From contig JAAXJD010000132.1 in assembly GCA_012270005.1 (NCBI GenBank), positions 1 to 34,717 on the forward strand: DNA of 34,717 nt, in the 5' to 3' direction. The stretch's first letter is position 1. Every line of letters begins with the position of its first letter. This stretch comes from Flavobacterium sp. GTDB taxonomy: Bacteria > Bacteroidota > Bacteroidia > Flavobacteriales > Flavobacteriaceae. The notes below the pieces were generated by a model. The model did not search any database, was not told the DNA's origin, and was given only the letters and a program-made list of their open reading frames with translations. Of the stretch, positions 1-8,314 are shown in pieces. The position numbers and the translations under genes were made by a program.

Positions 1-96
1 ATCAACGGAAATTATATTGATGAGCCGGGTTTATTTAAGGTTTTTGTATGTACAAGCAGTTATTATGTTCAGGAGCGTAAATTTGAATTAAAATAA
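1..96 (+). CDS. C-terminal fragment of a protein, possibly a GH3 beta-glucosidase
   Basis: The first 31 codons read open from the left edge and stop at TAA 94-96. The peptide has the rhythm EPG-x-F-x-V-F-V-x-T-S-S followed by a short strand ending in F-E-L-K. This resembles the last strands of the fibronectin-III-like domain that closes many GH3 beta-glucosidases, where the usual text is EPGxFxVxVGxSS. Here Cys stands where Gly is usual. Too little is visible to assign activity. It lies on the opposite strand from the glycan locus further right, so it need not belong to it. A strong terminator follows 30 bases downstream, so this is a genuine gene end. The GH3 reading is inference from a short peptide. 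Confidence 0.45.
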   Translation: MNGNYIDEPGLFKVFVCTSSYYVQERKFELK

Positions 97-126
97 ACTG
101 TTGGATATCATACCATAATATAATAT

Positions 127-165
127 AAACACAAACCTTCAGTATTAATTGAAGGTTTGTGTTTT
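127..165 (+). terminator. Rho-independent terminator after the left-edge gene
   Basis: A perfect 15-bp inverted repeat (127-141 with 150-164) closes an 8-base loop and runs into TTT. It sits 30 bases after the stop of the left-edge gene. The reverse strand has only a broken T tract, so it is probably one-directional, though it could also slow transcripts leaving the minus-strand gene that ends at 278. Confidence 0.85.
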
Positions 166-277
166 ATAATAAACTGCATGATCAAAATTTGCAGGAATTT
201 TTATAATCTGATGTAATTCTTGTTCTACTAAGATATTTGGAAACAGATACGCCTAAATCACAATAGTTGCTTCAAAA

Positions 278-1756
278 TCACTGCCCGTTTTCTATATCAA
301 TCAATTTATTCCCCTTTGCGCCTAAGTAATAAACAAGTAATTCATTATAAAGCCTGTACCCCACATCAGAATTAGTAAACATTATTATTCCGCTGTTAGT
401 CTTTGGAAGCAGAAATGTAAGGCATTGCGTTCCGTTATCAGAACCTCCGTGAGAAATAGCGTACTCCTTATCCCCTAAATCATAAAGCTCAAACCCAAGG
501 CCGAAATATTTATTATCTTTAGTTTTTACCTGTGGTTTTATCATTTCCCGGTATACCTCTTCACTCAGGTTGTTACCGTTTAAAACACTTGTAAGAAAAA
601 TGCCGTAATCTGCCACTGTGGTATGCAAGTCGTCAGCAGCATTAGCTGTTCTGTTTTTTGCATTAATATACGGTTTGGCGTCACTGTTGTATCCGGTGGC
701 AAATCTTGATTCATACTCCCTTTCGTTCCAAAGGTAAGAAGTGTCATGCATACCCATTGGTTGAAATATAAGTTCCTTAGCCAGTTGCTCTAAAGGTTTT
801 TTAAACTTTGCTTCTAATGCCTTGCGTAAATATTCAAATCCCTCGCCTGAGTATTGGTATTTAGTACCCGGCTCAAACTCAAAACTTAGCGTATTACTTT
901 TATTCAGGTACCTCCAGTTAGGGAATCCCGATTGATGGCTTAATATCATTCTTGTAGTTAGCTTCATATGCCTGGGATCATTTTTAACTTCCTTATCAAT
1001 CCAGTAATGATAAACAGGCTCATCAAGGTTCCATTTTCCAAGACTTACTAATCGCAGCGTTACCATAGTAGTTACTGTTTTAGCCAACGATGCTACATTA
1101 AACACCGTATTAAAAGGTGCCTGTACACAATCTTTAAGCGTACCGTAAACTTTTACCTGCTTCAACTTCCCTCCTTCTATGATGCCCAAACCAAGTGTTT
1201 TTACATGGTTCTGCTTCAGCCAATTCTCAACTGCCACATCATTATCTAAAGCTATCGGTTTAATATCGCCCGAATAAGGCGTGTGATCGTAGCTTGAGGA
1301 AATAGCTAATTTCCAGCTTCCATTTTCTAATTGCCACACGTTAGAAAATTTCGCAATACCGGGTGTAGATCCTGTAGGGTCATAAAACAGGTGGCTACCG
1401 TTTTGAACAGCACCGTATAAAACACCGTTTTTGTATAGTGGATATACAGTTACAGATTCTTTTTGCAGTACTCTTTTTACCTGTCTTACAGACGGATTTT
1501 TGCAAAGCCCGTTTTTAATATTATTTAAAAACTGTTGCTTGTTTGATACCCCGTCTTTATCATGCATAAAAACAAGCTTATCACTTAACAGATTTTCAAA
1601 CTGGCTAATATCGCATGTATTAAATCCTACCGAAAATAGCAGGCTGTCTTTTTCAAGAATTGTTTTGTATAGTGTGTCAGACTGGTTTAACTGAGCATTA
1701 GCCCCTGTTGAAAAAAGCAGTAAGAAGATAGAAAGTAATAAGACTTTGTTTGTCAT
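278..1756 (-). CDS. Secreted serine beta-lactamase-fold hydrolase with N-terminal NTF2-like domain
   Basis: A 492-residue exported protein. After a signal peptide (about 1-22, ending A-N-A-Q) comes a domain of about 130 residues resembling the DUF4440/NTF2-like fold. From about residue 175 there is a class-C-type beta-lactamase/transpeptidase fold. The catalytic S-L-A-K motif is at about 223-226, Y-S-G at about 302 in the position of the Y-x-N tyrosine, and H-G-G at about 436 in place of K-T-G. H-G-G is common in esterase or peptidase members (EstB, DD-peptidase, Pab87 type), so antibiotic resistance should not be assumed. I chose ATG 1756: an upstream in-frame TTG at 1771 is part of the promoter box. 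The gene lies 84 bases downstream of an XRE regulator on the same strand. The substrate is unknown. Confidence 0.85.
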   Translation of the reverse strand: MTNKVLLLSIFLLLFSTGANAQLNQSDTLYKTILEKDSLLFSVGFNTCDISQFENLLSDKLVFMHDKDGVSNKQQFLNNIKNGLCKNPSVRQVKRVLQKESVTVYPLYKNGVLYGAVQNGSHLFYDPTGSTPGIAKFSNVWQLENGSWKLAISSSYDHTPYSGDIKPIALDNDVAVENWLKQNHVKTLGLGIIEGGKLKQVKVYGTLKDCVQAPFNTVFNVASLAKTVTTMVTLRLVSLGKWNLDEPVYHYWIDKEVKNDPRHMKLTTRMILSHQSGFPNWRYLNKSNTLSFEFEPGTKYQYSGEGFEYLRKALEAKFKKPLEQLAKELIFQPMGMHDTSYLWNEREYESRFATGYNSDAKPYINAKNRTANAADDLHTTVADYGIFLTSVLNGNNLSEEVYREMIKPQVKTKDNKYFGLGFELYDLGDKEYAISHGGSDNGTQCLTFLLPKTNSGIIMFTNSDVGYRLYNELLVYYLGAKGNKLIDIENGQ

Positions 1757-1768
1757 GGTTTTTTTTGA

Positions 1769-1799
1769 CAAAGGTTATCATTGCGATAAATTACACAAA
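1769..1799 (-). promoter_or_regulatory. Candidate promoter of the beta-lactamase-fold gene
   Basis: Read on the minus strand, a TTG preceded by a T run lies about 19 bases upstream of AACCTTTG (1776-1769), one mismatch from TAnnTTTG. Transcription would start only a few bases before ATG 1756. The spacing rules out the in-frame TTG at 1771-1769 as a start codon, because it lies inside the box. Confidence 0.4.
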
Positions 1800-1840
1800 A
1801 AAAACAGCCCGACAATAACCCGCCAATTACGCGACAGCGT

Positions 1841-2431
1841 TTATATAATACTGAAATTCAGCTTAAAACGCAGTCTTTTATTTCTATCTAATTCGGCAAG
1901 GTTAATCAATATCAACAGCACATTAGACAACGCTATACAGGCTATAAGCCCAATAGTAAACGAGCTTCCGAGTTTTAACAAGATGCCTAATATAAAAACG
2001 ATGGGTGCAAGAATAGTCCATAGAATCTGTAGCGATATTATCTGTTTCGCAATAGTATTGTTTTGTTTAAACAACCGCGATAATACCAATGGGGTAATAA
2101 TGTTTAACGGAGGTAAGAGAACGAAGAGTATTGAAGACAGATTGATTAGTTTTATTTTTGGGATATCAATGTGGGTCAACGTATTTTCAGACTCAACTGC
2201 ATTTGTATCGGCAGTTGTAGACACAAATACGGTATCTTCGTTAACATCGGGGTTACCCAGCAAATCATTTTCTGAAACCTGCAGTGCTTTAGCCAGCGCT
2301 TTAAGTGTGTGTCCTTTTGGTAATACTCCAGACTCAATTCTCTGAATGGTCCTTACGGAAATACCGGAATTTGATGATAACTCTTCCTGCGTAAGATGCT
2401 GGCCTTCTCTTACCCGCTTTAATGCTGACAT
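1841..2431 (-). CDS. XRE-family regulator with C-terminal membrane domain
   Basis: A 196-residue protein. Residues about 1-60 are a Cro/C1-type helix-turn-helix: L-T-Q-E-E-L then S-V-R-T-I-Q-R-I-E-S-G, followed by a helix ending L-A-K-A-L. A polar linker of about 30 residues follows, then three or four hydrophobic segments (about 92-185) of the DUF4870/Tic20-like type. The protein would be held at the inner membrane with its DNA-binding domain in the cytoplasm, suggesting it senses something in the membrane. No enzymatic domain is present. It lies directly upstream of the exported beta-lactamase-fold gene on the same strand and may control it or be co-transcribed with it. A palindrome in its own leader suggests autoregulation. 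Confidence 0.85.
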   Translation of the reverse strand: MSALKRVREGQHLTQEELSSNSGISVRTIQRIESGVLPKGHTLKALAKALQVSENDLLGNPDVNEDTVFVSTTADTNAVESENTLTHIDIPKIKLINLSSILFVLLPPLNIITPLVLSRLFKQNNTIAKQIISLQILWTILAPIVFILGILLKLGSSFTIGLIACIALSNVLLILINLAELDRNKRLRFKLNFSII

Positions 2432-2452
2432 ATACGTATATTGCTTTTAATA

Positions 2453-2468
2453 CTAATCATTTGATTAG
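2453..2468. promoter_or_regulatory. Candidate operator: 7-2-7 palindrome in the XRE leader
   Basis: CTAATCA-TT-TGATTAG is a perfect 16-base palindrome between the XRE gene start (2431) and its -7 box (2485-2478), overlapping the expected transcription start. This is where an autorepressor would bind. Binding is inference. Confidence 0.45.
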
Positions 2469-2477
2469 AAACCGCAA

Positions 2478-2485
2478 CAAATATA
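2478..2485 (-). promoter_or_regulatory. -7 box of the XRE regulator gene
   Basis: The minus strand reads TATATTTG, a full match to the Bacteroidota -7 consensus TAnnTTTG, 47 bases before the start codon. No clear TTG element is seen at the expected upstream distance. Confidence 0.5.
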
Positions 2486-2564
2486 AGAAACATATGTAGC
2501 TTATAATAGGTCGGCATTATTAGTTAAAGCCAGATTTTACTGCAATTAATTAATAAAATCAATG

Positions 2565-4190
2565 CTAAAAAACCTTGTAAATAAGGACATCATACGCTTT
2601 AAGCTGACGCTCCCCATACAGGATTCTAGCTTTTTTAGGAACTGAACAATAATATGGAGTCCCAAAATTAATGACCACTGTAACCTTTTCTGCATTCAAA
2701 ACCCGGGTGAACGAAATCCTATTCTCACTACAAGATAAATTTGTACACAAACCGTACTGTAAAGCACGTTCTGTGTTACGTAGTGTTACTAGTTTTTTAT
2801 AGCTGTTTAGTATAGACTCCTTATCGGCAGAAAGTACCGCGGCGTTGTTATTTTTAAAGTCGGCGTTAACTTTAATCCAGGGCTTACCCGCAGAAAAGCC
2901 AGCATATTCACCCGCATCCCATTGCATAGGGCTACGGGACTTATCCCTGTTATGCTGATTAGCTATAACAAGCGCTTCAGCTTCGGATTTGCCTTGACTC
3001 ATGGCAATATTATAGTGTGTTTTTGCCTGTATGTCTACAATTTCCGAAAAAGAATCTGCTGTAATATTACGCATTCCGAGTTCATCTCCATAATACACAA
3101 ACGGAACGCCGCGAGCCGTAAGCGTAAGGGCTGCAAGGGCCAGTGCTTTATCTGTATTGCCATCAGCAAGCCTTTCGCGCATGCGTGGCATATCATGGCT
3201 ACCAAAAAACAGCGTAGGATAACCGTTCATTTGATGCTCCATACCTTGCAGCTCATCACATATTTTCTGTACAGAAAATGTAGCCATGCTGCCGAAGTTA
3301 AAGTTAAATACCACATCCATCATGTCCGATGCCTGATATTGTTTTAGTAAATCGAGTTTATCACTACCTATTTCGCCTACGGTAAAACGCCCGGGATAAG
3401 AAGACACTACCTTTTTTAACTGTTTAATAGCATTTTTTACGCCCGGCTGGCTAATGTCGTACAGGTGTTCCTGAACTCCATCTTTTACCGGATTGTCTTT
3501 TGTAATGCCGTCTGTAGTAAGAAAATTTATTACATCAAACCTAAAGCCGTCTACCCCCATATCCAGCCAAAAGCGCAGCACGTTCTCTACCTCCTGCACT
3601 ACCTTTGGGTTTTGCCAGTTAAGGTCGGCCATGGTTACGTCAAACTTGTGGTAGTAATATTGCCCTGATTCAGCATTCTTTTTCCAGGCCGTACCTCCAA
3701 AAAAAGACTCCCAATTGTTAGGAGCATCCTTCCAGATATAATAATCCCTGTAAGGGCTGTTTTTCGATTTAGCGGCTTCCTTAAACCAGGTACATTCGGT
3801 AGAGGTATGGTTTACAACCATATCCATAATTACCTTAATCCCCCGGCTGTGTGCTTCGTTTAAAAACACCTTAAAATCATTGTTAGTACCATACACCGGG
3901 TCTACCGCGTAATAATCGGCTACATCGTACCCGTTATCTACTTTTGGTGATTTTAAAAAGGGTGTAAGCCATATACCCTTAACTCCCAATTCTTTAATAT
4001 AGTCCAGCTTTGAGGTTATTCCTTTAAAGTCGCCATAGCCATCCCCATTACTATCGGCATAGCTGGGCATGTAAATTTGATAAAATACGGTTTCTTTCCA
4101 CCAGGTTTTTTCCTGAGCACACATGACATAAGTATGCAATAAGCAGAGGAGTATGGCAACCCCTGTTATGTTATTTCTTTTTCTGCACAT
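2565..4190 (-). CDS. Secreted GH13 alpha-glucosidase / oligo-1,6-glucosidase type
   Basis: A 541-residue protein with an N-terminal signal peptide (about 1-25, likely cut near V-M-C-A). The (beta/alpha)8 barrel carries the GH13 conserved regions: D-M-V-V-N-H at about 123-128; G-F-R-F-D-V with nucleophile D219; V-G-E-I-G with acid/base E273; and S-H-D-M-P-R with transition-state Asp D333, where Ser replaces the usual Asn before His. A D-S-N-G-D-G-Y-G-D loop (about 46-54) is the calcium-type loop of oligo-1,6-glucosidases. A C-terminal beta domain follows. It probably hydrolyses alpha-linked glucose from oligosaccharides in the periplasm. It is the last gene of the glycan locus and overlaps the end of the upstream gene by 20 bases, which implies coupled translation. 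Exact linkage specificity cannot be read from the sequence. Confidence 0.93.
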   Translation of the reverse strand: MCRKRNNITGVAILLCLLHTYVMCAQEKTWWKETVFYQIYMPSYADSNGDGYGDFKGITSKLDYIKELGVKGIWLTPFLKSPKVDNGYDVADYYAVDPVYGTNNDFKVFLNEAHSRGIKVIMDMVVNHTSTECTWFKEAAKSKNSPYRDYYIWKDAPNNWESFFGGTAWKKNAESGQYYYHKFDVTMADLNWQNPKVVQEVENVLRFWLDMGVDGFRFDVINFLTTDGITKDNPVKDGVQEHLYDISQPGVKNAIKQLKKVVSSYPGRFTVGEIGSDKLDLLKQYQASDMMDVVFNFNFGSMATFSVQKICDELQGMEHQMNGYPTLFFGSHDMPRMRERLADGNTDKALALAALTLTARGVPFVYYGDELGMRNITADSFSEIVDIQAKTHYNIAMSQGKSEAEALVIANQHNRDKSRSPMQWDAGEYAGFSAGKPWIKVNADFKNNNAAVLSADKESILNSYKKLVTLRNTERALQYGLCTNLSCSENRISFTRVLNAEKVTVVINFGTPYYCSVPKKARILYGERQLKAYDVLIYKVF

Positions 4191-5880
4191 TGTAGTCTAC
4201 TACTACATTATTAACCAGCAATTTGGCATTACTATAGATTACTTTACCGTTTGCAGGGGTTATAACAATAACCGCAGAACCTTTTGCAGGAATAGTAACC
4301 TTTACCGATTTACTGTTTTTCGCCACAAAGCTGCCTGTAACGGTGTTATAAAAGCCCGACTTACCTTTAGGGGATGAAACCATAATGGTTTTAGCCTCAT
4401 TATGCGGGTTATAATACAAGTAAGACGGATACGCCGCACTACGGAAAAAGTCGGTAGCCAACAGATTAAGCTGCAATATACCTTCTACTTCGGTCTTTTT
4501 AATAATACTGCCAAAAATACCCGCATGCCCACTACCGTAAACACTCAGCTGGCTTTCGGCAGGATTTTTTCCAGGCACCCAAAGTGGCCCGTCTCCCTGG
4601 GCTACCGGTGCAGTTACATTTTGGTACTGATCCATATTAGATTTCTTTATAATGCCCTCATATGCAATAACACCTTTGCTTACCTCTGCAAGTTGCGGTA
4701 TGGTTTCATTCTCATCTGGCATATACTGCGTATAAAAAAACTTAGACGCATTGGCCGCGTTAAGCATCCATTTCCCTACTGCAGTGGCGTACGCTTGGTT
4801 GTAACGCACCATAGGTACTACAGGCCAAGCCATATCATAAGTGTTCATTAAAAAGCCGTATCCTCCGCGGTCTACAGTACTCCCTACTGTACCCGATATA
4901 TCGAAGCCATTCCAGTTCCCTACCAGTACGCCCCAGCCTTCTCTACACACGGCAGTACCGTCAAAAGTCCAGTCCAGCATTTTGTCTGTATCGTAATGCG
5001 TACCCTGCTCTGCATTTATACGTGCAGAAAGGTATGCACCAAAAGGCATAAGCAACTCATAGGTAGGGTTTATCTTTTGCGACTCTAATGCCGAAAGGGC
5101 AGAAAGTGCGCCGTCAAGGTATTTTTTATCGCCAAACTTCTTGTATGCGGCATACAGCACCCACGCGTGGCCTGCAGCAGCATCGGGCTGGGCACAAATA
5201 TTGTTTTTCATGGGCCGCATTTTTCCGTAATCAAAAAAAGAATAGTCGTAATTCCCTTTCAGTATAGCGTCAGCACCATAGAATTTATCGGCTATAGACC
5301 GTGCCATTTTCTCAAGGCCGGGTTGTTTAGGATACTTATCGTAAATAGCGTAAAACAGTAGGTTTGGGTACACATCATACCACCAGTCGCGACCATAACC
5401 ACCACCAAGCAGGGCCACCTCGGGACAGGTATTGTTCATCATTATATTCCAGCCGGTTTCGCTGTTATAATAATTTTTCAGCATAGCCACATAGTTTATA
5501 CCCCTGTCATTGGTTTTATCTACCCCTACCAGCGTAGCGCCAAGCGTAGCCCCCATATTAGCCAAGGCCTCATGGAACATACCCTTATTATTATCAGGGC
5601 CCTGCCTTACATCGCCTATAGCGGTATACATTCCTACCACATCCTGCGGAAAATTTTTATGTGATTTATCCATCCATACCAGCGGCCAGAATTTTCCCTT
5701 AGCATTAAAGTCAAACACCGTTGTATTAAAATCGCGCGCCAGTTTATGGTAGTCTATAATCTCAAAATGAGAAGGTATATCGGGCATTTTATCTACACGT
5801 GGTATGGCTTTTTGCTGTACCTGGGCGGTAAGCGCAGCGGCGGTTAACAGAGATAATAAGGTGAATTTGAAGGTATTCAT
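4171..5880 (-). CDS. Secreted 569-residue protein of unrecognised family, candidate carbohydrate-active enzyme
   Basis: I do not recognise the family. A signal peptide is clear (about 1-19, ending A-L-T-A-Q). The body is rich in aromatic residues and predicted helices: repeated stretches such as G-H-A-W-V-L-Y-A-A-Y-K-K-F-G-D and C-P-E-V-A-L-L-G-G-G-Y-G-R-D-W-W-Y-D-V-Y-P resemble the helix pairs of (alpha/alpha) toroid glycosidases. The last 90 residues or so look like beta strands, as in an accessory sandwich domain. Acidic candidates for catalysis include the D in G-R-D-W-W-Y-D and the D-E-N-E cluster, but none can be assigned. It sits 8 bases downstream of the MFS gene and overlaps the GH13 gene by 20 bases, so it belongs to the same operon and probably processes the same glycan in the periplasm. 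Confidence 0.8.
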   Translation of the reverse strand: MNTFKFTLLSLLTAAALTAQVQQKAIPRVDKMPDIPSHFEIIDYHKLARDFNTTVFDFNAKGKFWPLVWMDKSHKNFPQDVVGMYTAIGDVRQGPDNNKGMFHEALANMGATLGATLVGVDKTNDRGINYVAMLKNYYNSETGWNIMMNNTCPEVALLGGGYGRDWWYDVYPNLLFYAIYDKYPKQPGLEKMARSIADKFYGADAILKGNYDYSFFDYGKMRPMKNNICAQPDAAAGHAWVLYAAYKKFGDKKYLDGALSALSALESQKINPTYELLMPFGAYLSARINAEQGTHYDTDKMLDWTFDGTAVCREGWGVLVGNWNGFDISGTVGSTVDRGGYGFLMNTYDMAWPVVPMVRYNQAYATAVGKWMLNAANASKFFYTQYMPDENETIPQLAEVSKGVIAYEGIIKKSNMDQYQNVTAPVAQGDGPLWVPGKNPAESQLSVYGSGHAGIFGSIIKKTEVEGILQLNLLATDFFRSAAYPSYLYYNPHNEAKTIMVSSPKGKSGFYNTVTGSFVAKNSKSVKVTIPAKGSAVIVITPANGKVIYSNAKLLVNNVVVDYNVQKKK

Positions 5881-5888
5881 AATGGCTT

Positions 5889-7181
5889 TTAGATAAGATT
5901 AGAGGCTGCTTCTTCCATAATTCTTTCCGGTGCAGCGGTTTCGGGTTCTTTGGCAATCCTGTTACCCTGGGCTATAATATTTTTACTAATGAATATAGAA
6001 CATAATTGTAAAACGGCAATGATTCCTACGGCGTAGCGCAAGGCAAAATCTTCAGACACTGTAAAATACAATACCAGGAATGTAGCAGCCCCAAGTAACC
6101 TGCCTACATACAAACCTGATTCATGGTTAAGTATGTACACAAATTCGCCACGCTTTTCTATTTTAGAAACTATATCTATAACACGCAGCTGTATAGGGTA
6201 ATACGCCAAGTCCATAAGTGGTTTTGCTATAAGCAGTAGTAGTAGAAATATTATTACACTGGTTTTATTAAACAGTGCGCCGTTAATACAGGCACCCACC
6301 GCGAATAATATAAGACCTACCGAAAATGTTTTAACGCGGTCTGATGGTTTAGAGAAACGGCCAATGATGTAAATAATTATGGCTGCCAGTACCGCACCAA
6401 TACTCTGTGCATTACCCAGGGCACCTTCTTCACCTAATATTTTAAATATAAGCATAGCAGGAGCCGTAACAAGGAATCCCTGAGCCAGGCCTTTAAACAT
6501 GGCCAAAGAAAGTAATTTATACCAAAGCGGGTGAAACTTAAAGAAGATGTACTTTTTTTCCGATGGATTTACAAATTTCCCCCTGTAACACACCACCGAA
6601 GCGCAAATGGTAACAATAAATACAATACCTGTTATAATAACATAAGCATTCTGCTTGTCCTGATCTGTAGTTTTAGACTGTATGAACCAGCCTATGGCTA
6701 CCGGGATTACAATGGCAATTATGGTATAGAAAAACGTTTCGAGCCCATAGTAATAATTGCGGTTTTCATCGTTTGTGGTAGATATTGCCAGGTAATCACG
6801 GTTAGACCAATATAGACCGAAAGACAACCCCATGGTTATACCTGCTACACCTATCCCCATAAGGCTAAGTGATTTAAGTGACATCATTATAATCATGGAA
6901 ACCCCGCTAAGCATCATGCCGAGAGAATACAGTTTCCTGATATTAATGTATTTAAGCAAAAAGCCATTTATAAGAAACGTAAGGGGTATGCCGGTATAAA
7001 TAGCCAACTGGTAAATAACCACTTTACTGGTATCGCTGGAATTTCGCATAATATAAGCAGCCACAAAAATATCTATAACCGGCTGTACTATAGCATACAC
7101 TAAATTAGTAAGCACCAGTATTTTAAAGTTGTGCGACTGACTTTTAAAATGCGTTATCTCGTTTACTAGTTTCTTAAGCAT
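5889..7181 (-). CDS. MFS transporter, probable oligosaccharide importer
   Basis: A 430-residue polytopic protein with about 12 hydrophobic helices and a short charged tail, fitting the major facilitator superfamily. Small-residue helices and the S-N-R-D-Y-L segment near residue 130 are consistent with sugar porters found in Bacteroidota glycan loci. It starts at ATG 7181, overlapping the stop codon of the GH130 frame by one base (TGATG), and ends 8 bases before the next gene, so it is inside the operon. The inferred role is transport of the oligosaccharide released in the periplasm to the cytoplasmic GH130. The substrate cannot be read from sequence. Confidence 0.85.
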   Translation of the reverse strand: MLKKLVNEITHFKSQSHNFKILVLTNLVYAIVQPVIDIFVAAYIMRNSSDTSKVVIYQLAIYTGIPLTFLINGFLLKYINIRKLYSLGMMLSGVSMIIMMSLKSLSLMGIGVAGITMGLSFGLYWSNRDYLAISTTNDENRNYYYGLETFFYTIIAIVIPVAIGWFIQSKTTDQDKQNAYVIITGIVFIVTICASVVCYRGKFVNPSEKKYIFFKFHPLWYKLLSLAMFKGLAQGFLVTAPAMLIFKILGEEGALGNAQSIGAVLAAIIIYIIGRFSKPSDRVKTFSVGLILFAVGACINGALFNKTSVIIFLLLLLIAKPLMDLAYYPIQLRVIDIVSKIEKRGEFVYILNHESGLYVGRLLGAATFLVLYFTVSEDFALRYAVGIIAVLQLCSIFISKNIIAQGNRIAKEPETAAPERIMEEAASNLI

Positions 7182-8239
7182 CAGCTATATTTTAAAGTTG
7201 ACAGTATTTCTTTAACCGATAGTGTAGCTGCACACACAAACTCATCTGAGGCGCCATAATACATTATTATGGTATCGCCATCATCTGCTACTACATGTCC
7301 GTTTGTAAACACCACATTACCGAAAAACCCGGTTAGCTCATAATACGCAGACGGTATCATTAACGGCTCTTCGCTCCGGGCTAAAACGACTGATGGGTCA
7401 TTTAAATCTAACAATAAAGCGCCCAGGCAGTACTGGTGTTCTGCATTAGCTCCATGATATATTTCCAGCCATCCTGCCGGTGTTTTTATGGGTGCAGCAC
7501 CGGCGCCTATACGCTTGCTGTCCCAGCTGTGCTTGCGTGTGGTAGCTATACACTTGTGGTTACCCCAGTGTACGCCGTCTGGAGACGACGCTATCCATAT
7601 ATAGTTGCCTCCTATGTCTACACTGCTGGGGCGGTGAAGGGCATAGAAAAGGCCGTTTATTTTCTCTTTTAAATTTGGGCAGTTTTTATTGTGGGCGGGG
7701 AATATTAGTCCTTTTTTTTATATTGTATTCCTGTCTTTTGTGGTACGTAGCCCCACGCCTACTCCTGTAGGTGATACCGAGGTAAACGTAAGGTAATAGG
7801 TGCCGTTAAGCTCTGTTACACGGCAGTCTTCTATACCGAAGGTTTCCTGTGCGCCTTCCCCCATTAACCTTGGGTAGCCCTCAGGTTCATAAAAACTAAT
7901 ACCATCATCGCTACACAACAGGCGCAGGTGCGATAAAGTAGTTAGGTAATCATCCCCTTTATAGTTTATTACACGGGCATCTGTAGCTATAAGCTCCGGA
8001 TCGTTTGTGTCAATCTCAATAATTTCTATACCGCCTGTACCGGTAAGCACCGGGAACGATATAGTGTTTTCTTGTTGTTTCGGCCTTTCGGCAACGCGTA
8101 CTATAAGCCAGGTTTTACCATTAAAGGTAAACGCACCCGGATTTAGCAGGCAGGTAATTTCCAGCCCTTCGCGGCTGGGTTGTAAATCAGCTGGGGATAA
8201 TAGAGGATTTGCTGTAAAGCGTTTTGCAATATCTTTCAT
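7181..8239 (-). pseudogene. GH130 beta-mannoside phosphorylase/hydrolase, interrupted by an in-frame TAA
   Basis: From ATG 8239 the frame codes for a cytoplasmic GH130 protein (no signal peptide) of normal family length, about 352 codons. It is broken at codon 174 by TAA (7720-7718). Reading continues in the same frame to the TGA at 7183-7181. Before the stop are the L-S-H-L-R-L motif and G-I-E-D-C-R with the family proton-donor Asp at about 138. After it come K-K-G-L-I-F-P-A-H-N-K, then A-L-H-R-P-S-S, W-D-S-K-R-I-G-A-G and L-E-I-Y-H-G, all GH130 features. No bases appear lost: the stop replaces one residue, probably Lys, just before an A run. GH130 enzymes act on beta-linked mannosides. Phosphorylase and hydrolase cannot be separated here. 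A GTG 42 bases upstream of ATG 8239 is less likely as start. It may be a true pseudogene, a recent mutation or a sequencing error. Confidence 0.85.
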
Positions 8240-8263
8240 TCTTTTTGTAATTAAACACGTTAG

Positions 8264-8303
8264 GTTAGCCCGGACAGCCACTAATCACCGGCCGGGCACT
8301 AAC
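8264..8303 (-). other. Intercistronic hairpin between susD and the GH130 gene
   Basis: GTTAGCCCGG (8264-8273) can pair with CCGGGC plus TAAC (8292-8303) with a two-base bulge. There is no T tract, so it is not a classical terminator. Such a hairpin after susD could stabilise the susCD part of the transcript or reduce read-through into the enzyme genes. That role is inference. Confidence 0.5.
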
Positions 8304-8314
8304 CCAAACATGTA

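Noticed and set aside
278..1756. Calling the serine hydrolase an antibiotic-resistance beta-lactamase
   Set aside because: H-G-G replaces K-T-G and an extra N-terminal domain is present; many such proteins are esterases or peptidases.
1746..2345. A 199-codon frame on the plus strand opposite the XRE gene
   Set aside because: It is antisense to a clear helix-turn-helix gene, has no recognisable domain and no start signal; it is a shadow of the real gene.
7181..7414. The second GH130 half as an independent small gene
   Set aside because: The family similarity continues without a break from 7717 in the same frame, so it is the rest of one gene rather than a new one.
7711..7720. Transcriptional slippage at the A8 run rescuing the GH130 frame
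   Set aside because: The stop TAA begins with the T before the A run. Adding or losing A after it still leaves TAA and also shifts the downstream frame, so slippage cannot restore the protein.
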